This document shows, one piece after another, positions 36,078 through 47,376 of a stretch of DNA of 64,000 nt. Origin of the DNA: Atopobium sp. UBA1382 (GTDB lineage Bacteria > Actinomycetota > Coriobacteriia > Coriobacteriales > Atopobiaceae); NCBI GenBank assembly GCA_002305805.1, contig DBQY01000021.1, forward strand, positions 1-64,000, read 5' to 3'. Below the pieces are notes generated by a model. The model was given only the letters and a program-made list of their open reading frames with translations, was not told the DNA's origin and ran no database searches. The position numbers and the translations under genes are program-made. How positions within the stretch are numbered: the first letter of the stretch is position 1; each line of letters starts with the position of its first letter.

Positions 36078-37003
36078 CGCCCGCCTCCGTCCTTCTCGCC
36101 GGCCTCCATGAGCTCGACGAAGTACTCCTCGATGTCGCGCTCCTGCTGGACGAGCTCGCGAACCTCAACGCCGGCCTGGAAGCACGCGGCGCTGATTTCC
36201 TCGAGCTCGGCACCCGCGACCACGAGCGCTCCATCGGGCTCCGCGCGGAAGGTCACCTGAGGGAGCGCCTGCTCGAGCAGGGCGAGGCCGCGCTCCGGCT
36301 CAGCCAGACGCAGGCGCACCGAGCTGCCGCAGCGTTCGTGGAGCTCGTCGTCGGTGAACTCGGCCGTGAGACGGCCGTCTGATATGACACCAAAGCGCGT
36401 GGCAACGCGGTCGAGCTGGTCGAGCACGTGGCTTGAGATCATGATCGTGACGCCGTGCTCGTGGTTGAGGCGCACGAGCGCAAGACGCATGGCGCGCGTG
36501 GCCTCCGGGTCGAGGCCGTTGAAGGGCTCGTCCAGGAGCAGCAGGTCAGGACTGCCCACGAGAGCGAGCGCCAGACCCAGGCGCTGCTTCATGCCGAGCG
36601 AGTAGGCCTTCACGCGGCGATGATCGAGCGGGTCCAGGCCCACAAGCTCGAGAAGGTCACTGGCTACCTGGCCCGCATGCGTCATGCCGAGCGCGAGCGC
36701 CTTGGCGACGAGGTTGTCGCGCGCGGTGAGGCTGGCGAGCACGCCCGGGTTCTCGATCAGCGCCCCGATGCGCGAGAAGCCCTGCGGAGTCGCACCACCG
36801 TTCTCAGAATCGCCGAAGAGGACAACCTCGCCCGCCGTCGGACGCGCCAGGCCGCAGACCATCTTCATCGTGGTGGACTTGCCAGAGCCATTCTTGCCCA
36901 CGAAACCATAGATGTCGCCTGCCGCGACGGTCATGTCCAGGTTGTCAACGGCCAGCTTGCGGCGGTAGCGCTTGGTGAGGCCGTGCGTCTCGATAACGTT
37001 CAC
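36074..37003 (-). CDS. ABC exporter ATPase, lantibiotic-immunity type
   Basis: About 309 residues from the GTG at 37003 (AAAGGAG upstream). Walker A GKNGSGKST, signature YSLGMKQRLGLALAL, Walker B LLLLDEPFNGLDP, switch His in ISSHVLDQLD. A C-terminal tail of about 100 residues (LRLAEPERGLALLEQ...) is usual for LanF/BcrA-type ATPases. First gene of the operon; a 349-base region with repeated operator-like sequences separates it from the response regulator. Confidence 0.9.
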   Translation of the reverse strand: MNVIETHGLTKRYRRKLAVDNLDMTVAAGDIYGFVGKNGSGKSTTMKMVCGLARPTAGEVVLFGDSENGGATPQGFSRIGALIENPGVLASLTARDNLVAKALALGMTHAGQVASDLLELVGLDPLDHRRVKAYSLGMKQRLGLALALVGSPDLLLLDEPFNGLDPEATRAMRLALVRLNHEHGVTIMISSHVLDQLDRVATRFGVISDGRLTAEFTDDELHERCGSSVRLRLAEPERGLALLEQALPQVTFRAEPDGALVVAGAELEEISAACFQAGVEVRELVQQERDIEEYFVELMEAGEKDGGGR

Positions 37004-37096
37004 GTCCGCTCCTTTCCAGAGGCTGCCCACCATGATGACGGGCAGACCTTTAGAAACCGTGAACCAAATCTAAAGAAAGCTTGAGGATGCCGTTGC

Positions 37097-37311
37097 AAAA
37101 CGGCCACTCGTGATGAATAAGTCGCTTACGACCCTCAAAACAGCCGCTCGTGATGAAGGAATCGTGACCCAAAATGATCCCCGACAATGGAACTCTTCGA
37201 AAACCCCAGTTGATAATATAGATATTGAAATCGCATTCCATCACGGGACGGAAATCAATCATCACGAGCACGGGTTTTGCATACGAACCAACGAGCTTTC
37301 ATCGCGAGCGG
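37097..37311. promoter_or_regulatory. mirror-image pairs of 40-bp-spaced operator-like repeats
   Basis: Within an AT-richer 349-base gap, AAAACGGCCACTCGTGATGAA (37097-37117, 21 bases) is repeated exactly 40 bp later as AAAACAGCCGCTCGTGATGA plus A (37137-37157). Inverted copies follow: TCATCACGAGC at 37259-37269 and TTCATCGCGAGCGG at 37298-37311, again with 40 bp between equivalent bases. The core is CCGCTCGTGATGAA. Position just upstream of the ABC operon suggests binding by the adjacent response regulator; the rest of the gap holds AT-rich promoter-like stretches and no convincing gene. Confidence 0.65.
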
Positions 37312-37352
37312 TAGTTCTGCAGCAGCCGACACGCTCAACGAGCGTTCGATCG

Positions 37353-38039
37353 CTACGCGAGCTTGAAGCCCATGCCCCAGACGGTCTTGAGGTAGGCGTC
37401 GGTACCGGTCTCGCGCAGCTTGGCACGGATGTTGGAGACGTGCACGGCAACGGTTGAGTCGTCACCCGCAAAGGGCTCGCCCCACGCCAGCTCGAAGAGC
37501 TCCGCCTTGGAGAACACGCGGTTCGGACGCCGAACGAGCGCCTCGAGGATGTTGAACTCGATCTTGGTGAGCGGGACCTCGGAGGTGCCATCGATAGTGA
37601 GCGTGCGGGCCTCCGTGTCCAGGGCCCACTGACGGTACCGCAGGACACTCGAGCTCGCGGCGGCCGCCATCCCCCGGTGGCGCAGCTGCACGGCGACGCG
37701 CGCCGCCAGCTCGTCGAGGTCGAAGGGCTTTACGAGGTAGTCGTCCGCGCCCAAGTCGAGAAGGCCTATCCTGTCGGCAGCCGTCGCGCGGGCAGAGATC
37801 ACCACGACGGGCAGGCTCGCGTCTCGGGCACGGATGAGTCCAACGAGCTCTTCTCCGGTAGCCCCGGGCAGCATGAGGTCACAGACAACAATGTCAAACG
37901 CCGCATTATTCTCGCCGAGCAGCAGGCGTGCCTCCGAGCCGGAGAACGCCTGCGTCACCGCATGACCGTCGCGCGCGAGCCGCGTGGTCACCACATCGTT
38001 GATAGCAGCATCGTCCTCGATCACCAGCACGCGCGCCAT
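37353..38039 (-). CDS. OmpR/PhoB-family response regulator
   Basis: 228 residues. Receiver domain with acidic pair near VIEDDAAI, phospho-acceptor Asp in VVCDLMLPG, and Lys in DYLVKPFDLDE; C-terminal winged helix ending DSTVAVHVSNIRAKLRETG and TVWGMGFKLA. It is separated from the ABC/kinase operon by the repeat-bearing gap and is its likely regulator. The PHP gene precedes it on the same strand about 40 bases away, so the two may be cotranscribed. Confidence 0.93.
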   Translation of the reverse strand: MARVLVIEDDAAINDVVTTRLARDGHAVTQAFSGSEARLLLGENNAAFDIVVCDLMLPGATGEELVGLIRARDASLPVVVISARATAADRIGLLDLGADDYLVKPFDLDELAARVAVQLRHRGMAAAASSSVLRYRQWALDTEARTLTIDGTSEVPLTKIEFNILEALVRRPNRVFSKAELFELAWGEPFAGDDSTVAVHVSNIRAKLRETGTDAYLKTVWGMGFKLA

Positions 38040-38078
38040 GACTCTCCCGTAACTATAGGAAGGGACGGTTCCTTCGTA

Positions 38079-38897
38079 TCATAGCGGCATGGAGGCCCAG
38101 CCGCCGTCCGCACGAGGTACTTCGACAGCACGGTAGCCCACGTCCCACGCGTGCCCGTACGCCGCCTCGATGTCGTACGCGACGTCTTGCGGCCTGTGAG
38201 CGTCGGAGCCCACGGTGATGGGCACGCCCGCGGCAAAGAACCGCTCCAGGAGCCCGCACGAGGGATAGTAGTCCCCCACCCCCTTTCGCAGCGCGGCCGT
38301 GGAAAGCTCCACGCGCCGGCCCGTGTCGCGCGCGCAGGCGACCATCTCGTCCCAGAGCGGCGCGAGGTCGATCGAGGGCGCGAACCCCTCATGAGAGAAG
38401 CGGGCGGGCAGGTCAGGGTGGGCCATCACGTCAAAGGCGAGCGGGCTCTCGCAGGCGGCACACCATGCGGCTACGTAGCGCCGCCACACCTCGTCCGGAC
38501 CGAGCTTAAGCCAGATCGTGAGGTCGCTGACATCATCGATCCACGCGCCGTCGTCCTTCTCGCCCAGCCAGTGCACGCTGCCGAGGAGGACCTGCGCTCC
38601 GTCGCTCCAACGCCGCACGTCATCCTCGCAACCGGGATACCAGTCCGCCTCAAAGCCGTAGAGCATCTCGACGCCCGGGTGGGCGGCGCGGGCCTCCTCG
38701 AATGCGGCGCGGTGCGCAGGGAGGTCGCCCTCGACCACCTGGGCCTCCCCTGCCGGGTCCATCGAGGACGGCAGCGTGAGATGGTCCGTGCAGACAAGCA
38801 GGGAGCAGCCGACCGCCTCCGCGGCCCGCGCGTTCTCCTCGAACGTACCCGTGCCGTCCGAGAAGCACGTGTGCGTGTGGCAGTCGACCACCTTCAT
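38079..38897 (-). CDS. PHP-domain phosphatase (histidinol-phosphatase-like)
   Basis: 272 residues, polymerase-and-histidinol-phosphatase fold. Metal ligands: DCHTHTCFSDGTGT at the start, CTDHLTLP, Glu/His in LLGSVHWLGE, DVMAHPDLP, and VGSDAHRPQDV near the end. Family members are HisJ-type phosphatases or related phosphoesterases; no histidine gene is near, so the substrate is open. ATG at 38897 with GGGGGAA upstream. Confidence 0.85.
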   Translation of the reverse strand: MKVVDCHTHTCFSDGTGTFEENARAAEAVGCSLLVCTDHLTLPSSMDPAGEAQVVEGDLPAHRAAFEEARAAHPGVEMLYGFEADWYPGCEDDVRRWSDGAQVLLGSVHWLGEKDDGAWIDDVSDLTIWLKLGPDEVWRRYVAAWCAACESPLAFDVMAHPDLPARFSHEGFAPSIDLAPLWDEMVACARDTGRRVELSTAALRKGVGDYYPSCGLLERFFAAGVPITVGSDAHRPQDVAYDIEAAYGHAWDVGYRAVEVPRADGGWASMPL

Positions 38898-38917
38898 GCG
38901 TTCCCCCTCTTCGAGAA

Positions 38918-38946
38918 GGGCCGCCGGGCGAGAAGCCCGACGGCCC
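38918..38946 (-). terminator. terminator after carB
   Basis: GGGCCGCCGGGC (38918-38929) and GCCCGACGGCCC (38935-38946) pair with one mismatch; TTCTC follows on the minus strand. It is 32 bases past the carB stop. Confidence 0.65.
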
Positions 38947-38950
38947 GAAT

Positions 38951-38977
38951 GATACGAAGGGACTGTCCCTTCGTATC
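38951..38977. repeat. palindrome directly after carB, half-copied after the PHP gene
   Basis: GATACGAAGGGA (38951-38962), loop CTG, TCCCTTCGTATC (38966-38977): a perfect 12-bp stem touching the carB stop. A close partial copy (GGGACGGTTCCTTCGTATC) lies at about 38061-38080, immediately after the PHP gene and in the same orientation. The two flank the PHP gene. Confidence 0.55.
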
Positions 38978-42196
<3,219 letters not shown>

Positions 42197-43465
42197 CTAG
42201 AAGCGCCTCCCCTCGCGGACGTCGATGGCGAGGTAGTCGTCCTCGCCACGCATGAGCTTGGCAAACGCCGAGAAGGCGTACGTGGAGTCGTTGGGGCCGG
42301 GCTTGGCCTCGGGGTGGTACTGCATGGAGAAGGCGGGGATGTCCAGGAACTGGATGCCCTCGGGCGTGCCGTCGTTGAGGTTGACGTGCGTGAGGCGCAC
42401 GCGACCGTACTTCTCGGTCATGACGACGGGCGCCACGTGGCGGCGGGACCAGAAGCGCAGGTCCTCGTCGGCGGGGTGCTCGGTCACACCGTCGGAGAGC
42501 TCGGGCACGAGCGGGCCAAAGGACGAGAAGACCGGGCCGTAGTTGTGGTTCTGCGCTGTGATCTCTACCTTGCCGGTGAGCAGGTTCATCACGGGCTCGT
42601 TGCCGCCGTGGTGACCGTACGGGAGCTTCTCGATCTGCGCGCCGGCCGCCATGGAGATGACCTGGTTGCCGAGGCAGATGCCAAAGACCGGCAGCTTTCC
42701 CAGGCACGCGCGCACGGCGTCGACCACGGGCGGAACGGAGACCGGGTCGCCGGGGCCGTTGGAGAAGAACACGCCGTCGGAGTTCATCTCGAGGACCTTC
42801 TCGGCGGGCGTGTCCCACGGCACGACGGTGACCTCGCAGCCGGCAGCGGAGAGGCGCTTTCCGATGCCCTTCTTCTCGCCGCAGTCGTAGGCCACCACAT
42901 GCAGGCGCGGATGCCCGTCGGCGTCCTGGCCGGGCACGACGTAGGACTCCTTGGTGGAGACGTCGGCCACGTAGTTGTGGTCGGCGATGGCCGGCGACGC
43001 CTTGACGCGCGCGATGAGGCTCTCGGGATCGAGATCCGTGGTGGAGATGGCCGCGCGCATGGCGCCGCCCTCGCGGATGGCGATGGTGAGAGCGCGCGTG
43101 TCCACGTCCTCAATCGCCACGACGCCGTTCTGCGCGAGGAAGTTCGGGAAGGTCTCCACGGACTGCCAGTTGCTCGGCGTGTAGCACATGTCGTGGACCA
43201 CGAGGCCGGCCAGGTGGAGCGGGTCGCCCTGCATGTCCTTCTCGTTGATGCCGTAGTTGCCGATCTGCGGGTAGGTCAGCGTGACGATCTGGCCCGCGTA
43301 GGACGGGTCGGAGACGATCTCCTGGTAGCCGACCATCGAGGTGTTGAACACGATCTCGCCGAAGGTCTCCCCCTCGGCTCCGGCAGAACGCCCGAAGAAG
43401 TACATCCCGTTCTCGAGCGCGAGAAGCGCCTTCGGATGCCTGCCGTTGTCAACCAGTAGGTTCAC
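42197..43465 (-). CDS. carA: carbamoyl-phosphate synthase, small (glutaminase) subunit
   Basis: 422 residues. N-terminal CarA domain and C-terminal class I glutamine amidotransferase with nucleophile Cys in FGICLGNQ, and His/Glu at FSMQYHPEAKPGP. The usual triad is complete. Supplies ammonia to CarB. A leader terminator and a PyrR-like element precede the gene. Some CarA proteins are about 380 residues; the extra length here is spread through the N-terminal half. Confidence 0.96.
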   Translation of the reverse strand: MNLLVDNGRHPKALLALENGMYFFGRSAGAEGETFGEIVFNTSMVGYQEIVSDPSYAGQIVTLTYPQIGNYGINEKDMQGDPLHLAGLVVHDMCYTPSNWQSVETFPNFLAQNGVVAIEDVDTRALTIAIREGGAMRAAISTTDLDPESLIARVKASPAIADHNYVADVSTKESYVVPGQDADGHPRLHVVAYDCGEKKGIGKRLSAAGCEVTVVPWDTPAEKVLEMNSDGVFFSNGPGDPVSVPPVVDAVRACLGKLPVFGICLGNQVISMAAGAQIEKLPYGHHGGNEPVMNLLTGKVEITAQNHNYGPVFSSFGPLVPELSDGVTEHPADEDLRFWSRRHVAPVVMTEKYGRVRLTHVNLNDGTPEGIQFLDIPAFSMQYHPEAKPGPNDSTYAFSAFAKLMRGEDDYLAIDVREGRRF

Positions 43466-43512
43466 AGCAACACCGCCCTTTCGTCGTGCGCCCAGGGGAA
43501 ATCCCCAGCTAC

Positions 43513-43548
43513 AAAAAACGGAGCTACCGCCGTGCGGCGGAGACTCCG
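43513..43548 (-). promoter_or_regulatory. attenuator hairpin of the carAB leader
   Basis: CGGAG / CTCCG (43519-43523 with 43544-43548) plus CCGCCG / CGGCGG (43527-43532 with 43535-43540) make one stem with a small internal loop. Six T follow on the minus strand (43513-43518). It lies 50 bases before carA, well within the transcript, so it should regulate rather than end it. Upstream, GACG-GTACGAGAGACCGAAAAGG (split here) -CGTC at about 43575-43605 resembles a PyrR-binding loop; that identification is uncertain. Confidence 0.6.
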
Positions 43549-43617
43549 AATAAGGCAGCTGCGATTAGGTTGTGGACGCCTTTTCGGTCTCTCGTACCGT
43601 CTTAAAGGTCATTGGAC

Positions 43618-43623
43618 AGTATA
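43618..43623 (-). promoter_or_regulatory. -10 box of the carAB promoter
   Basis: TATACT on the minus strand, about 155 bases before carA and just ahead of the structured leader. No good -35 hexamer is seen at the expected spacing. Confidence 0.4.
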
Positions 43624-43692
43624 GCCGGAAACGCGTTCACCGTGTTGCGGGATAACGCATCCGCACAAAATGATGCCGGAAGGGAGCGTGGA

Positions 43693-43842
43693 CTAGCGCC
43701 GGCGCAGAGCCCGCACGATGGCAATGACCGAGAAGAACGTCGACCAGACGATCAGACCGACGGCTCCCAAGAACCACCCATGCACGCAATCGATGAGCGT
43801 CGACTCGTCGGCGACGGTATTGCGCCGAGGAGCGCCACGCAC
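43693..43842 (-). CDS. small single-pass membrane protein (49 residues)
   Basis: Not previously recognised. Reading from a GTG at 43842, the peptide has a polar acidic head (NTVADESTLIDC), one clear transmembrane helix (GWFLGAVGLIVWSTFFSVIAI split as GWFLGAVGLIV and WSTFFSVIAI) and a basic tail ALRRR. G/C is favoured in third positions, as in nearby genes. There is no good ribosome site at the GTG, and an in-frame stop lies five codons further upstream. It is divergent from, and almost touches, the membrane gene at 43845. Confidence 0.45.
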   Translation of the reverse strand: MRGAPRRNTVADESTLIDCVHGWFLGAVGLIVWSTFFSVIAIVRALRRR

Positions 43843-43844
43843 TT

Positions 43845-44219
43845 GTGCGGTTGCTCACGACGGCGGGCGCACTCTTGGGAGCAACCCTACTCCTCATCTT
43901 TGCGGCGCACCTGATCTCTCTGCTGGCCCCGCAGGACGGCGTGGCGGGCGCACTGCGAATCGCCCTGGATGTTGCGGCCTTGGCCTGCGCAGCCGTGCTT
44001 GCTCTTTGCGCCCTGCCGCGCCTGCGCTCGTTCATGCGAGAGCGCAACCTCGAAAACGCCGCGAGAGCCGCATCCTATCTCGAAGGGCGCGGCGCAAACG
44101 AACCATTGCCGAGCGACCTCCTCTTCAGGTGGCTCATCCCCTACTGGAAGCTCTGGCTCGTTGCTCTTGTCGCCATCGCCTTCATCGCCACGAACATCCT
44201 CGTCGGCACGCCCGAATAA
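43845..44219 (+). CDS. small membrane protein, unknown function
   Basis: 124 residues from a GTG at 43845; GAGGAG lies 12 bases upstream, so the start is approximate. Three hydrophobic segments: about residues 4-26, 36-57 and 98-121, with a basic cytosolic loop RLRSFMRERNLENAARAASYLEGRG between the second and third (quoted as separate words RLRSFMRERN and LENAARAASY). No motif is recognised. It converges on gdhA, with a long hairpin between. Confidence 0.55.
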   Translation: MRLLTTAGALLGATLLLIFAAHLISLLAPQDGVAGALRIALDVAALACAAVLALCALPRLRSFMRERNLENAARAASYLEGRGANEPLPSDLLFRWLIPYWKLWLVALVAIAFIATNILVGTPE

Positions 44220-44245
44220 CGCTCGGCAGGATTGACCGTGTGCGC

Positions 44246-44315
44246 GGGAGGCCCCCGACTTCCTAAGCAGGATCTTCCGCGAAGCGCAGTCCTGCGTGGA
44301 AGTCGGGGGCCTCCC
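44246..44315. terminator. long composite hairpin between convergent genes
   Basis: GGGAGGCCCCCGACTTCC (44246-44263) pairs perfectly over 18 bp with 44298-44315; inside the loop GCAGGA and TCCTGC form a second stem. No T-run on either side, but the location between the 3' ends of the small membrane gene and gdhA suggests a bidirectional terminator. Confidence 0.65.
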
Positions 44316-44338
44316 CTACCGTGTATCAGGTCAGGCGA

Positions 44339-45727
<1,389 letters not shown>

Positions 45728-45864
45728 CTAAAAGTTCCGGAAGAGAGAATACGTTGACGTGACGCGGCGGCAATAATCTGGACGAGAAGTGTAACGTCAC
45801 CGAACCTCGCGCGAAATCTTCCGTACACACGAAACACGCGAGCAATCCACAAGCCGTCAAATGG

Positions 45865-45891
45865 AAAAAAGCCCGGGCTTGTGACCCGGGC
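45865..45891 (-). terminator. terminator of the tRNA-Pro/tRNA-Gly unit
   Basis: GCCCGGG (45871-45877), 7-base loop, CCCGGGC (45885-45891); six T follow on the minus strand (45865-45870), and TTTT on the plus strand, so it can work both ways. It lies 13 bases after tRNA-Gly. Confidence 0.88.
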
Positions 45892-45903
45892 TTTTGTGTT
45901 TCA

Positions 45904-45977
<74 letters not shown>

Positions 45978-45983
45978 GTGCGT

Positions 45984-46060
45984 TGGTCGGGGCGACTGGA
46001 TTCGAACCAGCGACCCTCTGCTCCCAAAGCAGATGCGCTACCAAGCTGCGCCACGCCCCG
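45984..46060 (-). tRNA. tRNA-Pro (anticodon UGG)
   Basis: Acceptor CGGGGCG / CGCCCCG, anticodon loop with UGG, T-loop GGTTCGAATCC, CCA encoded. Six bases separate it from tRNA-Gly, and a strong promoter precedes it. Confidence 0.96.
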
Positions 46061-46073
46061 GTCGCAGGGTCAA

Positions 46074-46102
46074 AGTATAGGCGAGCTCAGCACGGCGAGC
46101 AA
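46074..46102 (-). promoter_or_regulatory. promoter of the tRNA-Pro/tRNA-Gly unit
   Basis: -35 TTGCTC (46102-46097), 17-base spacer, -10 TATACT (46079-46074); the tRNA-Pro 5' end is 14 bases beyond the -10. A near-consensus sigma-70-type promoter. Confidence 0.75.
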
Positions 46103-46145
46103 GCGTAGAATAGATGGAACGAAACGACAGCGAGAAAGGCCCTGC

Positions 46146-47075
46146 ATGGCAGACTCCCCGCTCGGACGCACGCTTCTTATCGCCAACCCTGCCGCACACA
46201 GCGGCAAAGGAGCCGCTGGGGCGGAGTTCGCCCATCGCTTCCTCGGCACGTACTCGTCGGCAACCGATGGCTACGACGTGCGCCTCACCTCTCGACCTGG
46301 CGAGGCGACCTCCATGGCGGCCCGGGCAACCGGCTACGACACGCTCATCGTGCTCGGAGGTGACGGGGTCATCCACGAGGTCGTGTGCGGCCTCATGTCA
46401 CTCCCCCACGAGCGACGCCCACGCCTCGCTGTCCTGCCCCTTGGATCCGGCAACGACTATGCGCGCACGCTTGGCATGGCAAGAAACGACATCGAGGGCG
46501 CATTCGCCCAGATTGTGCGCGGCACGGCACGTCCCGTTGACGTTGGCCGTGTCAATGGGACGTACTTTGCGGAGACACTCTCCTTTGGTCTCGACGCTGC
46601 GATAGCCATCGACACCACGGCGCGTCGTGCCGCCGACACCTCACAGGAGGGAGAGGCGCTCTTCGTGACGTCCGGCCTCAAGATTCTCTCCCAGGCAAAG
46701 GAGGGATTTGCCTGTACGGCGCGCTTTGACGGCGGAGAGCCCCGCAGCCTCTCCCCTCATGTCTTTGCCTTTCAGATCGGCCCGAGCTATGGCGGCGGCT
46801 TCCTGATCTGTCCCGATGCGGACCCCTCCGACGGGCTGTTGGACGTGTGCCTCAACGTGCGCAAGCCCGCCCTGCCACGCCTGCTCGCGCTCTTCGGGCT
46901 GGCGAAGTCCGGGCGGCACGTTCGCTCGAGCGTCATCGAGACGCTGCGCATTCGCCACGCCGAGCTCGAGTTCGACGAGGCACCGCCCTGCCAGGTGGAC
47001 GGTGAGAAACTCGAGGGAAAGCACTTCTCGATCGACCTCATTCCCTCCGCCCTGAACGTCATCTTCCCCGACTAG
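46146..47075 (+). CDS. diacylglycerol kinase / YegS-family lipid kinase
   Basis: About 309 residues. DAGK catalytic domain: NPAAHSGKG, nucleotide loop VLGGDGVIHEVV (GGDG motif), LGSGNDYARTLG, then the C-terminal beta-sandwich with the conserved VDGEKLEG metal/active-site region. Phosphorylates a membrane lipid such as diacylglycerol or undecaprenol. Start at ATG 46146 with AGAAAGG upstream; the longer frame covers the tRNAs and is false. Repeat element copy 3 follows 13 bases after the stop. Confidence 0.9.
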   Translation: MADSPLGRTLLIANPAAHSGKGAAGAEFAHRFLGTYSSATDGYDVRLTSRPGEATSMAARATGYDTLIVLGGDGVIHEVVCGLMSLPHERRPRLAVLPLGSGNDYARTLGMARNDIEGAFAQIVRGTARPVDVGRVNGTYFAETLSFGLDAAIAIDTTARRAADTSQEGEALFVTSGLKILSQAKEGFACTARFDGGEPRSLSPHVFAFQIGPSYGGGFLICPDADPSDGLLDVCLNVRKPALPRLLALFGLAKSGRHVRSSVIETLRIRHAELEFDEAPPCQVDGEKLEGKHFSIDLIPSALNVIFPD

Positions 47076-47088
47076 CCTCTCTCCTTCA

Positions 47089-47313
47089 GAGGTTTGGGTT
47101 CGTCGACTCGAGGCGATAGGGCCCACTCCAAACGATTATCTGCACTTTTTCCAAACGACGTGCGCACGGACGCCCCCGGGTGAACCCAAACCGTTTTCTG
47201 GTTTGGGTTCACCCGGGGGCGCAATCTTGAGGCTCTGCAAAGAGTCCAACTCGTCTACCTGCGACATTTAAATCAGTGAGTCTCTTTTCGACGAAACGAC
47301 GAACCCAAACCTC
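47089..47313. repeat. intergenic 12-mer element, copy 3 of 3
   Basis: Outer arms GAGGTTTGGGTTC (47089-47101) and GAACCCAAACCTC (47301-47313). The central stem is extended to a perfect 21 bp (47172-47192 with 47200-47220, loop GTTTTCT). Same alternating core order as copies 1 and 2. It lies between the convergent lipid-kinase gene and ptsI. Confidence 0.9.
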
Positions 47314-47328
47314 CTGGGAACACAAGAA

Positions 47329-47352
47329 CGGCCCCCTCCGGAGAGGGGGCCG
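47329..47352 (-). terminator. terminator of ptsI
   Basis: CGGCCCCCTC (47329-47338), CGGA loop, GAGGGGGCCG (47343-47352); TTCTTG follows on the minus strand. It lies 25 bases past the ptsI stop. Confidence 0.8.
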
Positions 47353-47376
47353 TGCGGGAGCAGCTCTAAGCAAGAC

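Noticed and set aside
37050-37271. 73-residue minus-strand frame in the operator region
   Set aside because: It overlaps the repeated operator-like sites, has no ribosome site and no recognisable features.
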